A DNA stretch of 64,000 nucleotides from Deltaproteobacteria bacterium (lineage in GTDB: Bacteria; Desulfobacterota; Binatia; Binatales; Binataceae). The position numbers were made by a program, and so were the translations under genes. Positions 30,349-39,461 of the stretch are shown here, piece by piece (the first letter of the stretch is position 1; each line of letters starts with the position of its first letter). The DNA is taken from assembly GCA_021817345.1 (NCBI GenBank), contig JAKAVC010000138.1, positions 24,734 to 88,733 of the forward strand, written 5' to 3'. The notes under the pieces were generated by a model. It searched no databases and was not told where the DNA came from. It worked only from the letters and a program-made list of their open reading frames with translations.

Positions 30349-31578
30349 TTATCTGGCAAGCGGGTGCTCGCTCAGCCGACGCACGGTTGCGCGCCGGGAA
30401 CCGGGCCGCCTGATGACGGGCTGCCCGCCGTTTTCGATTGACAGTTGAAGCTCCGAGCGCTCGCGCCACCATTCGGCAACCTCCGACGGCAGCGCGCGCC
30501 ACGCCGACGGCAGCTCCGCGAGCATCCGGAGCAGGTCTTCGTAGGCCCCAAGAAGCCGCCCGTCGCCCATGTAGTCGGGATGCGTAAGCGTCAGAATCAT
30601 CCCGCCGACCGAGGCTGTCCAATTCGCCTTCATCACCCAGACCGGGAGCGGACTGCGATGCAGCAGACGGATCAACGTATGGTCCTGGGCGAGCGTGTAC
30701 GGCAGCTCGACCATCCGCGACAGCATGAACGGAAACAGGCTGCAGGTGCCGCCTGGCCACGGTTCGTAGGGATCGGTGTCCGAGAAGCTCGAATCGAAAT
30801 CGAAGGCCATCGTCGCGATCCACGACGCGTCGCGCGGCGTGGACGGCGCTCGAAATCCGCGCAGGCCGTGAGCCGCGGCCATCCGCTCGACGATCGGCGC
30901 AAGGCTCGCGAAGTCCCGCGCGCTTCGAAACAGCCGTCCATCGTGGCTGAGGCCGTGTGCGCCGAATTCAAATCCGCGCGCGCGAAGCCGCGTCACCAGA
31001 TTCCAGTCGATTCGGTACTGCGTCAGGGGAAGGTTCCACGCCGAACGGAAGCCGTATCGTTCCTCGAGATCGGCAATTCGTTCGATACGCGCGAAACCCG
31101 AGGAACTTTCCACGTCATGGGTCAGCACCACGCAGCATTGGTGGCCGTCGGGCCAGAAGCCGATATGCCAGCCGTCGTCGCGCCCAAGCATCCCAAGGCT
31201 CAAGCGCAGCCATTCGCTCCAGAATTCCAGGAGCGCGCTTTCGCACGGCCAGTGCGGAAATTCGGGCTTGACGCGTGCGCGTATCGTCGCCTCGTTCAGA
31301 CGACGGCGCACGGGGAACGGAATCAGCCGCTTTAATTTGTGGCACGCCCGCGTCTGGCGCGACTGACGATAGCCCTGGCGCGAGAGATATGATTCGAAAA
31401 GGAAACGCTCGGCGATGAACTCCGACGACAGGATCATCGGCTCCAGCGCGTCGCGCCATTGCTCGGGGAGCTTCCAGAACGAGAAGGCGTCGTTGCGCGC
31501 GCGCGTTGCAAGTGCGCGGCAATCCGCTGAAACCGCGCCGATTCCGGCGCTTATCGCCGAGCCGGCACTCATCTCCAT
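30349..31578 (-). CDS. Polysaccharide deacetylase-family protein
   Basis: CCVVLTHDVESSSGFARIERIADLEERYGFRSAWNLP; FEFGAHGLSHDGRLF; start chosen at MEMSAG. Confidence 0.85.
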   Translation of the reverse strand: MEMSAGSAISAGIGAVSADCRALATRARNDAFSFWKLPEQWRDALEPMILSSEFIAERFLFESYLSRQGYRQSRQTRACHKLKRLIPFPVRRRLNEATIRARVKPEFPHWPCESALLEFWSEWLRLSLGMLGRDDGWHIGFWPDGHQCCVVLTHDVESSSGFARIERIADLEERYGFRSAWNLPLTQYRIDWNLVTRLRARGFEFGAHGLSHDGRLFRSARDFASLAPIVERMAAAHGLRGFRAPSTPRDASWIATMAFDFDSSFSDTDPYEPWPGGTCSLFPFMLSRMVELPYTLAQDHTLIRLLHRSPLPVWVMKANWTASVGGMILTLTHPDYMGDGRLLGAYEDLLRMLAELPSAWRALPSEVAEWWRERSELQLSIENGGQPVIRRPGSRRATVRRLSEHPLAR

Positions 31579-32426
31579 AGCGACTCGCGCCCCGTAAGCC
31601 GGCGCATTTGATGGCGGCGCACGAAAGCGACCATTTCCGGGGTGGCGGGACGCGGCTTGCGCCGCAGATAGCCCTCGATATATCCGGCAAGCAGAGCCCC
31701 GGCGGTGATTCCCGGCGGCCATCCGAAGAAAAGCTTCACCGCGCGCGCCGCGACGAATACCGGCGAATAGCCAACATTGTAGGCCGCTTCGCCGGCGGCC
31801 CTGCGGCTTTTCCACAGTCCGCCGGCCGCGCCCTGCGGGCGATGATGGTACGCGCGGATATGGCGAAAATTCCGCGTCTCGAATCCGTGCATCATCGCGC
31901 CCACTTCGTCGAGCGTGTCCCATCCGAGTTCCGGACGGATTGCGCCGATCGCCTCGAAGCACGCGCGCGAATACATCTTGACCGCGCCGCGCGTGTGAAA
32001 GGACGGAGCAACCACTTCGCGCCATCCGTCCGCGCGCGGTTCCAGGAGCGTGGCGCTCGCGATTCCGAGCTTCGGATTGCGCTGGAATTCGGCGAGAAGA
32101 AGTTCGGCGAACCGCGCGTCGAAGCTCAGATCGGCGTCGAGCCTCAGGATGGCGTCGCAGTCCAGCCACTTCCCGCGGCGAAGAAATCGCGCGACGACCG
32201 ACTCGCCGCCGGCGGCGCGCGGCTCGTCCGACGCAAGATGGTGCGGTTCGATCCATGGCGCGCCATGCGCCGCGGCTTCGATGATTTCAGCGGTGCGATC
32301 GGCCGAACCGTCGTTGATTACAATCCATCGTTTCGGTTTGACGGTCTGCGCCGTCATCGACGCAATCAGCCGCGGGAGCATCCGCTCCTCATCGCGGGCG
32401 GGGGTTATGGCGATGTAATCGTTCAT
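31569..32426 (-). CDS. Glycosyltransferase family 2
   Basis: YIAITPARDEERMLPRLIASMTAQTVKPKRWIVINDGSADRTAEI; LRLDADLSFD. Confidence 0.94.
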   Translation of the reverse strand: MNDYIAITPARDEERMLPRLIASMTAQTVKPKRWIVINDGSADRTAEIIEAAAHGAPWIEPHHLASDEPRAAGGESVVARFLRRGKWLDCDAILRLDADLSFDARFAELLLAEFQRNPKLGIASATLLEPRADGWREVVAPSFHTRGAVKMYSRACFEAIGAIRPELGWDTLDEVGAMMHGFETRNFRHIRAYHHRPQGAAGGLWKSRRAAGEAAYNVGYSPVFVAARAVKLFFGWPPGITAGALLAGYIEGYLRRKPRPATPEMVAFVRRHQMRRLTGRESLWR

Positions 32427-32884
32427 GCGAGAAACCGCTGGAGAGACACTCCCACGAGTCGCGTGAGCGGAGCGTGAAGATTACGCCAAAGCCGCGGCGC
32501 GGGCGGATGCGCGCCCGAAGCATTGAGCGGGAGTTCACGCGCCTCATCGTCAAGCGAGAGCGGCGGGCAGAAATCCGAGAAGGACAGCGAGACCATCCGG
32601 GGACGCGGCGGATGCGCGCTTCGCGTGAATACGCATCCCGCGGTACCCCGGCCATCCGCCGACAGCATGGCGACGGACAGTTCCAGGCGGTGTGCGCGTT
32701 CGAGCGCCCCGAGCCAGGGCTCACGATGATAGAGCGTTGCGCCGTCCGTCGCCTGGAACGGAGCACGCCATCGCGGGAGCGCCTCGCTCAGAGGCTCGAC
32801 TGCGAGTTCGCCGGCGGTGTGCCGTTTGTACGGGCGCGCCTCGGCGCGCCGTGCCTCGGAAACCGCGTTATTCGTCATCGCCAT
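32423..32884 (-). CDS. FemAB/GNAT-like protein, apparently N-terminal part only
   Basis: 153 aa; ATLYHREPWLGALERAHRLELSVAMLSADGRGTAGCVFTRS...MVSLSFSDFCPPLSLDDEAR resembles the N-terminal half of FemAB-like transferases; no second half seen. Confidence 0.5.
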   Translation of the reverse strand: MAMTNNAVSEARRAEARPYKRHTAGELAVEPLSEALPRWRAPFQATDGATLYHREPWLGALERAHRLELSVAMLSADGRGTAGCVFTRSAHPPRPRMVSLSFSDFCPPLSLDDEARELPLNASGAHPPAPRLWRNLHAPLTRLVGVSLQRFLA

Positions 32885-34408
32885 TCAACCATCCTGGCGA
32901 GCCGCGGCGGCAACGATTGGCCGCGGTTCGCGTCCGAGCGCCGCCGAGAGCATCGCCCCAAGGTTCGAGCGCTCGACCCGAAAGTAAACGAGGATCGCCG
33001 CAACCGAGGCCACGGCGAGCGCGGCGGGCGCGTCAAGCCCGGCTGCGAGAGCGAACAAACGTGCCGCGAAGGCCGCGATTGCGCACAGGGCCGCGACTTT
33101 GAGCCCGGGCAGCGCCGCTTCAAGAAGTTCGCGCGCGTCCAGTCCGGCCGCGGCGCAAGCGAGCCAAAGCCCGGTTACGCTGATCAGCGTTTCGACGGCG
33201 CTCATCCCGGCGCTTACGCCTGAAAGTCCTTCGGCGCTTAACGAAAAGACCGCCGCAACGATAAGCGCGAGCCTGCCGGTGTGAAGATAGATGTCGTAGG
33301 ACGGATGGTTGGTCGCGTAATAGACGGAACCGATTCCAACCTCCAGTCCGGCGAACATCAGCCCCGCCGCCAGCAGTCGCATCGGCAGGGCCGCCGCAAT
33401 CCACTTGGCGCCGTACACCGTGGCGAGCAGTTCGGGCGCGACGATCGCGGCGCATACCGCGAAGGCTGGAACGATTCGAGCCAGGTAGCCGAAGAAGTCG
33501 CGGTAAGCCGTTGCCAGCCGGTGGTCCTCGCCGCGCAGCCGACAGAACGCGGGAAAAGTCACGCGCCCGGCCACGCGATGCAGCCGGTCAGGCACGAAGC
33601 GGAGCAGGTCCCATGCGATCGAGTAGAACCCCAGCGCGGAACTGCCGAGCATCCGCCCGACCAGCACGTAGTCGGCGTTCGAGGAGATGGCCGTCAGGAG
33701 CCTCGCTCCGCAAACAGTGCCCGCAAAGCGCGCGAAATCGCCCGCCGCGCGCACGCTCGGCGCGCCGCGCGGCAGGCGCGCGTCCGCGGCCCACAACGTG
33801 GCCGCTCGGAGCGAAAGGCGTGCCGCCAACCCCGCGGGGAGGCTCCACAGCGGCATCCCGAGCGCGAGGCTCCAGAAGGCCGCCGCGATGAACCCGACCT
33901 CGCCAAGCACGTCGGCAACGGCCAGGGCGCCGAAGCGAAGCTCGCGGCGAAGGCGCGCGTCGGATATAACCGCGGTTGCGGCGAGGAGAATCGGAAGGCA
34001 CAACAGACGCGCGCCCTCGGTGAGCCGCGGCATCGCCATCAGACGCGCAATTACCGGCGCGCCGGCGTAGAGAACGCCCGCGACGAGCGCGCCAAGCCCG
34101 GTGGTCAGCCAGAAGGCGGTCGATTCGTGCTCGGGACGCAGCTCGTCGCGTTGGATTAGTGCGTCCGGTATTCCGGCCTCGGTGAAGAGCGTCGCGAACG
34201 CGCATACTATCAGCAGGATGCGAAACAGGCCGAAGTCCCCGGGCGTGAGCGCGCGCGCGAGCGCGACCGTCGCGCCGAGCCGGAGCGCCTGGACCGCGGT
34301 CTCGCCGGCGATATTGTCGCGCACGCTTGTGGCGAAGCCGCGCCAGAACGCGCGATCGTGCGGCGTCAGTGCTTCGCCCGGACTGCCTTGCGTCTGCGCG
34401 GCCATCAC
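32885..34408 (-). CDS. Polysaccharide flippase (Wzx/MOP superfamily)
   Basis: About 12 TM; FGLFRILLIVCAFATLFTEAGIPDALIQRDEL; SSALGFYSIAWDLLRFVPDRLHRVAGRVTFPAF. Confidence 0.92.
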   Translation of the reverse strand: MMAAQTQGSPGEALTPHDRAFWRGFATSVRDNIAGETAVQALRLGATVALARALTPGDFGLFRILLIVCAFATLFTEAGIPDALIQRDELRPEHESTAFWLTTGLGALVAGVLYAGAPVIARLMAMPRLTEGARLLCLPILLAATAVISDARLRRELRFGALAVADVLGEVGFIAAAFWSLALGMPLWSLPAGLAARLSLRAATLWAADARLPRGAPSVRAAGDFARFAGTVCGARLLTAISSNADYVLVGRMLGSSALGFYSIAWDLLRFVPDRLHRVAGRVTFPAFCRLRGEDHRLATAYRDFFGYLARIVPAFAVCAAIVAPELLATVYGAKWIAAALPMRLLAAGLMFAGLEVGIGSVYYATNHPSYDIYLHTGRLALIVAAVFSLSAEGLSGVSAGMSAVETLISVTGLWLACAAAGLDARELLEAALPGLKVAALCAIAAFAARLFALAAGLDAPAALAVASVAAILVYFRVERSNLGAMLSAALGREPRPIVAAAARQDG

Positions 34409-35832
34409 ACGCCCTCACCGCGCAGGAGCACCGGCAGCGTGCGCATCAGGATTCTCAGGTCCGCGCCGAGCGACCAGTTGTTGAGATACTGCACGTCGAG
34501 CCGGACCATCTCGTCGAACGACAGGCGGTTGCGCCCGCTCACCTGCCAGAGCCCGGTGATTCCCGGTATCGCGTCGAGGCGGCGGCGATGCCACGGCTGG
34601 TAAAGCTCGATCTCGTAGGGAAGCGCGGGGCGCGGACCTATCAGGCTCATCTCGCCGCGAATCACGTTGAGTAATTGAGGAAGCTCGTCGATACTGAAGC
34701 GGCGCAGAATTCTGCCGACCGGCGTGATTCGATTATCGTTGCCGAGCTTGAAGAGCGGGCTCTCCGCTTGCGACGCCGCGGCACCGTTACGGATCCATCG
34801 GCGAACGTAGTCGCGATGCGCCGCGTCGTCCGCCGAGGCGCGCATCGTGCGCAACTTCAGCATCGCAAACGGGCGCCCGCGCGCGCCGATCCGGATCTGG
34901 CGAAACAGGATCGGCCGCCCGTCGAAAATCCGTATCGCGAGCGCGCCCAAAAGCAGCACCGGCGCGCTCAAGGCGAGCAGGACGCTGGCGGCGAGAAGAT
35001 CGAAGGCGCGCTTTATGGCGAAGTTGAGTCCGCCGATATTCGAACCGCGCACGCTTATCAGCGGGATGACTCCGAGCATGTCGAAGCGCAGCCCGTTCGG
35101 CGCATGGTTCGAGACCCACGGGACCAGCCACCATCGGACGTCATGCCGCTCGCACAGCGCGACGACTTCCTGCTCTCGTTCGCGCGGCGAGTCGGGCATG
35201 GCGACGGCGGCTTCCAAGCCCGGGAACAGGCGTGCGATCTCGCCAAGCTTCTCGACAGGTCCGAGCACCGGGTAGCCGCGGTACTGGCATCCCGGAGGGC
35301 CGTCGTCCAGGAAGCCGACGATCTCGTAAGGCGTCAACTGATCGAGAATACTGTCGCAGAGATATCGTCCGACCCGGTTGAATCCGATCAACAGGAGCGG
35401 AACCGCGTTTTCCGGGCTGGCGTAAAACCTCCGGATGCTCCATCGGGCGACGGCGCGTACCGCGACCACGGCCGGCGTCGCCAGCGCGTAAGCAACCACC
35501 ATGGTCAGGCGCGACACGTCGAGATGCGCGAGGAAGCCCGCAAGAACCGTCAGCAGCGCGGCGATGGTCGAGCCGCGCACGATCGCTTCGAATTCCTTCA
35601 GCCCGCCGTTGCGCATCCGGTAAAGCTCGCAGGCGCGGAAGACGGCAAGCCACATCGCGGCCAGCAGGAGCGCGCTCAGGATGAGGAGGTCCGGGCTGGT
35701 CCTGAGCAGCCGCACTTCCATCGCGCCTCCCGGATCGTGCAGCATCAGCGCCGCACTAAAGGCGATGAACAACGCCGCGACATCGGCGGCGGCAAACACC
35801 GCCTTCTGCTTCTGAAGCTCGCCGGCGAACAT
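34405..35832 (-). CDS. Undecaprenyl-phosphate sugar phosphotransferase (WbaP/WcaJ type)
   Basis: KRAFDLLAASVLLALSAPVLLLGALAIRIFDGRPILFRQIRIGARGRPFAMLKLRTM; DELPQLLNVIRGEMSLIGPRPALPYE. Confidence 0.95.
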   Translation of the reverse strand: MFAGELQKQKAVFAAADVAALFIAFSAALMLHDPGGAMEVRLLRTSPDLLILSALLLAAMWLAVFRACELYRMRNGGLKEFEAIVRGSTIAALLTVLAGFLAHLDVSRLTMVVAYALATPAVVAVRAVARWSIRRFYASPENAVPLLLIGFNRVGRYLCDSILDQLTPYEIVGFLDDGPPGCQYRGYPVLGPVEKLGEIARLFPGLEAAVAMPDSPREREQEVVALCERHDVRWWLVPWVSNHAPNGLRFDMLGVIPLISVRGSNIGGLNFAIKRAFDLLAASVLLALSAPVLLLGALAIRIFDGRPILFRQIRIGARGRPFAMLKLRTMRASADDAAHRDYVRRWIRNGAAASQAESPLFKLGNDNRITPVGRILRRFSIDELPQLLNVIRGEMSLIGPRPALPYEIELYQPWHRRRLDAIPGITGLWQVSGRNRLSFDEMVRLDVQYLNNWSLGADLRILMRTLPVLLRGEGV

Positions 35833-35839
35833 TTGCGAT

Positions 35840-37051
35840 CTACCTTCTCCTGGGGGGGAGGGGAGACGAGGTCGCCATTTGCCTAAGTCCGCCGGCGAGC
35901 AACTCTCTGTATCCTCCAAGCGCATCGCGCACCACCTGGGCGACGCGCCCGACTTCCGTGTCAGTAAGATGGGGATGCATCGGGAGCGACAGGACCGTGT
36001 CCGCCATCGTCTCCGAGACCGGAAAGTCGCCGGGCGAATGGCGAAGCTCCCGGCACGCGGGCTGGAGATGGAGCGGAACCGGATAATGAATGCCGCACTG
36101 AATTTCGTTGCGGACGAGCGCCTCGCGGAGCAGATCCCGGGCGGGCGTGCGAACAACGAACAAGTGGTTGGCGGAAACCATGCCCTCGGGCTCGGCCGAC
36201 AGGCTCAGGCATGTCGAGCCGAGCAGCTTTCGATAAAGCCGCGCGACCTTGCGCCGGCGCTCGTTCCACTCGCCGAGCCGCCTGAGCTTCGCACGCAGGA
36301 CCGCGGCCTGTATCGCGTCGAGCCGCGCGTTGTAACCGAACTCCCGATGCGCGTAATGGGAGATACGGCCGTGGTCGCGCAGCAGTCTTACCCGCTCGGC
36401 CAATTGGTCGTCGTTGGTGACCACCGCGCCCGCTTCCCCCCACGCGCCCAGGTTCTTGCCCGGGTAAAAGCTGAAGCATCCGGCAAGCCCCTGCGTACCG
36501 GCCATCACGGTCTCGCCGCTCGGGCCGCGCCAGCTCGCGCCATGCGCCTGGCATGCGTCCTCGATCACCTTGAGCCCGAACTCCCGCGCAATCGCCCCGA
36601 TCTCGTTCATCGCCGCGGGAAGCCCGTACAGATGAACCGGAACAATCGCGCGCGGGAGCCGCGCGGTTCCGTTGGCGCGGCGCTCGAGATAGCGCCGCAA
36701 TCCGCGCGGGCTCAGGTTTCCGGTCTCCGGATCGACGTCAACGAACACCGGCCGCGCGCCGCTCTGCTGGATCGCTGCGGCGGTCGCGATAAAGGTCATC
36801 GGGGTGGTGATGACCTGATCGCCGGGACCGAGGCCCGCGGCCATCAGCGCAAGCCTGAGCGCGTCGGTGCCGCTTCCCACCCCAATCGCATGCCGGACGC
36901 CGAGGAAATCGGCGAATTCGCGCTCGAAAGCCTCTACCGCTGCGCCGCCAACGTAGGCGCACTGGCTATGGATCTGAGCGAGTTCCCGCTCGATATCGTC
37001 CCTGACTTCGGCGTTTTGAGCCGCCAGATCGACAAATTTAATCGGCCGCAT
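35840..37051 (-). CDS. DegT/DnrJ/EryC1-family PLP aminotransferase (WbpE-like)
   Basis: IKFVDLAAQNAEVRDDI; VIEDACQAHGASWRG; FSFYPGKNLGAWGEAGAVVTND. Confidence 0.95.
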   Translation of the reverse strand: MRPIKFVDLAAQNAEVRDDIERELAQIHSQCAYVGGAAVEAFEREFADFLGVRHAIGVGSGTDALRLALMAAGLGPGDQVITTPMTFIATAAAIQQSGARPVFVDVDPETGNLSPRGLRRYLERRANGTARLPRAIVPVHLYGLPAAMNEIGAIAREFGLKVIEDACQAHGASWRGPSGETVMAGTQGLAGCFSFYPGKNLGAWGEAGAVVTNDDQLAERVRLLRDHGRISHYAHREFGYNARLDAIQAAVLRAKLRRLGEWNERRRKVARLYRKLLGSTCLSLSAEPEGMVSANHLFVVRTPARDLLREALVRNEIQCGIHYPVPLHLQPACRELRHSPGDFPVSETMADTVLSLPMHPHLTDTEVGRVAQVVRDALGGYRELLAGGLRQMATSSPLPPRRR

Positions 37052-37586
37052 CCAAACCTCCACGTGGTGAAAACCCGGAACCCGGGTCGGCATGTTCGAT
37101 TAGGCGCCTAAGGCGTGCGGGATGGCCGGCGACGAGCGCGCGAGGCGCCACGTCGCGCGTGACGAGCGCGCCCGCGCCGACTATCGCGTCCGCACCGATC
37201 GTCACTCCGCACATGATGATTGCGCCGCTTCCTATCGAGGCGCGCCGGCCCACGATGGTTCTTTCCATCCGCCAGTCGCCGTCGCCTTTTGCGGAGCCGT
37301 CGGGATTGGTCGCGCGCGGATATCGGTCGTTGATGAACACAACGCCGTGTCCGATGAAAACTTCGTCCTCGACGATCACGCCCTCGCAGATGAAGCTGTG
37401 GCTCGAGATTTTGCATCGTTGCCCGATTGAGGCGCCGCGCTGGATCTCGACGAAGGCTCCGATGCGCGTTTGGGCGCCGACCTCGCAGCCGTAAAGATTG
37501 ACGAATGGGGCGAGCCGGACGTGCGGGCCTAGCCGCACGTCGTCCGCCACGCACGCGTACTTCGGGATTTCGACTTCGTTCCTCAT
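37038..37586 (-). CDS. Left-handed beta-helix acyltransferase (WbpD-like N-acetyltransferase)
   Basis: Hexapeptide repeats (VRLGPHVRLAPFVNLYGCEVGAQTRIGAFVEIQRGASIGQRCKISSHSFICEGVIVEDEVFIGHGVVFINDRYPRA). Confidence 0.92.
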   Translation of the reverse strand: MRNEVEIPKYACVADDVRLGPHVRLAPFVNLYGCEVGAQTRIGAFVEIQRGASIGQRCKISSHSFICEGVIVEDEVFIGHGVVFINDRYPRATNPDGSAKGDGDWRMERTIVGRRASIGSGAIIMCGVTIGADAIVGAGALVTRDVAPRALVAGHPARLRRLIEHADPGSGFSPRGGLDAAD

Positions 37587-38680
37587 CGCAAGGACACCCG
37601 GGGAACTTCGACCTGCGTCAGCCGCCCGCCTTCGCGCAGAGACGCACTGGCCGCGTGAAGCACGCTCACCACGCGCAGGCCGGAAAGGCCGTCGGTGCGG
37701 GGAATCGCGCCGGTCTTGATGCAATCGACAAAATGTTCGCACTCCAGGCGCAGCGGCTCGGTCTCCTCGATACGCGGGATCTGGATATCGCCGTATCGGT
37801 ACGAGTACTGGAAATCGCCGAAGGTGTCGTAATAGCGCTGGACGTCAACGCGCTTGTCGTAAATGCGGATTTTTTCCTGCGGCGCGGTGTCGTCGTACAC
37901 CAGCATCTTGCGCGAGCCAACCACGGTGGTTCGCCGGATCTTGTTGGGATCGAGCCAGCTCACGTGAATGAACGCGATCACGCCGCGGGGAAAATGCAGC
38001 GTGAGCAGCGCGACATCCTCGATTCCGCGCCGGTAATGGCTCTCGCCGTGACAACTGACCCGCTCGGGCATCTGCCCGAGCGCCATCAGGATGATCGAAA
38101 TATCGTGAACCGCGAGATCCCAGGCGACGTTTACGTCGTGCTGAAGAAGGCCGAGGTTGGCGCGCGTCGAACTGGCGTAAAAGATCTCGCCGAGCTCGCC
38201 GGATGCGATAATGTCGCGCAGTTTCAAAACGGGCGCGCTGTACTCGAACGTGTGGCCGACCATCAGGACGCGCTCACGCTCGCGGGCGAGCGCCACCAGT
38301 TCGGCGGCCTCCGCGGGAGAGGTGGCGAGCGGCTTTTCGACCAGTACCGACTTGTCCGCCTCAAGCGCGCGGCGCGCCATTTCGTAATGAGTCCCGACCG
38401 GGGTCGCGATAATCACGCCCTCGACCTCAGGATCAGCGAGGACCCGGTCGAAGTGCGAGGTAACCCCAGTGTTCGGGTAAAGATGCGCGATACGGTCGCG
38501 GCGCTCGGCGTCGAGGTCGCACGCAACGACTCGCTCTGCGCATCCGATCTGGTGAAGATTCCTCACCCAGTTCGGGCCCCAGTATCCGAGACCCACGACC
38601 GCGATTGCGCCAAGCCGCGCGCGCTCGGCCGTGCGTCCGTTCGCGGCAGGGTTGTTAAACGTCTCAGCAATTATTTCCAT
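37583..38680 (-). CDS. Gfo/Idh/MocA-family oxidoreductase (WbpB-like)
   Basis: IAVVGLGYWGPNWVRNLHQ; EKPLATSPAEAAELVALARE; VHDISIILMALGQMPERVSCHG. Confidence 0.94.
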   Translation of the reverse strand: MEIIAETFNNPAANGRTAERARLGAIAVVGLGYWGPNWVRNLHQIGCAERVVACDLDAERRDRIAHLYPNTGVTSHFDRVLADPEVEGVIIATPVGTHYEMARRALEADKSVLVEKPLATSPAEAAELVALARERERVLMVGHTFEYSAPVLKLRDIIASGELGEIFYASSTRANLGLLQHDVNVAWDLAVHDISIILMALGQMPERVSCHGESHYRRGIEDVALLTLHFPRGVIAFIHVSWLDPNKIRRTTVVGSRKMLVYDDTAPQEKIRIYDKRVDVQRYYDTFGDFQYSYRYGDIQIPRIEETEPLRLECEHFVDCIKTGAIPRTDGLSGLRVVSVLHAASASLREGGRLTQVEVPRVSLR

Positions 38681-38692
38681 TCAACACCTCGT

Positions 38693-39454
38693 TCATCCCA
38701 GAAATCGTTTGAGCGCGCCCCTGGCAGGCTCGGATGCTCCGTTGAGGATCACGCCCGCCACCGAGCGATTCGCCGCGCGCAGCGCCGCAGTCGTGGTGGC
38801 AAGATCGCGCCGCTCGGTGTGTCCGTAACGGACGACCACGAGGATCGGGTCCATCGGGCGGGCAAGCGGGAGCATCCGCGCGTCCAGCCTGCTCACGCCG
38901 AGATCGATGACCGCGGCGCGGTATGAATTCAGAAGCCCGTCGATCTGCTGCATCGTCTTGTCGCGGGCGGCGTCGTCGGACACGGGGCAACAGCTCGCAA
39001 GTTCGAGTCCCGGCCATCCGGTCGAGCGGACCTGAAGCATGCCATCGAGGATGAGTTCCGCGACCGCCTGGCGCCCGGGCGCGAACATGCGATGGAGCAC
39101 CGGATGCCTGAGATGCGCGTCCACCAGCATCGTGCGCAGCTTCAGGCGCTGGCTCAGATCGATCGCAAACGCGGCGGCCACGGCGGAAGCGCCGTCCTGC
39201 GGACGGCATCCGGTGACGAAAAGCCTGACAGAGCTCTCGACCGCCGCCACCGGCACCAGCCGTTCACTGAGCGTGCGAATCGCCGCTTCATTGGCGAGCG
39301 CCGTCGGAACGTGCTGAAAAACCGGCAGGGCGACCGGCGCAAGCTGGCCCGCGACCGACGCGACACCGTCGCGCACGAAGTTCGCCGCGGGTTCTTCCAC
39401 GCCGTGTTCGTAACCGGAGCGCTCGCGAGCGATTGCGTTGTAATACTTGCCCAC
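38693..39454 (-). CDS. CpsD/Wzc-like BY-kinase-family protein with degenerate Walker A
   Basis: LFVTGCRPQDGASAVAAAFAIDLSQRLKLRTMLVDAHLRHPVLHRMF matches the CpsD fold, but the P-loop GK(S/T) is replaced by GAS. Confidence 0.8.
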   Translation of the reverse strand: MGKYYNAIARERSGYEHGVEEPAANFVRDGVASVAGQLAPVALPVFQHVPTALANEAAIRTLSERLVPVAAVESSVRLFVTGCRPQDGASAVAAAFAIDLSQRLKLRTMLVDAHLRHPVLHRMFAPGRQAVAELILDGMLQVRSTGWPGLELASCCPVSDDAARDKTMQQIDGLLNSYRAAVIDLGVSRLDARMLPLARPMDPILVVVRYGHTERRDLATTTAALRAANRSVAGVILNGASEPARGALKRFLG

Positions 39455-39461
39455 CGTTCGC

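Noticed and set aside
34675-35886. 403-aa plus-strand ORF antisense to the WbaP-like gene
   Set aside because: Low-complexity charged composition; overlaps a clear phosphotransferase gene.
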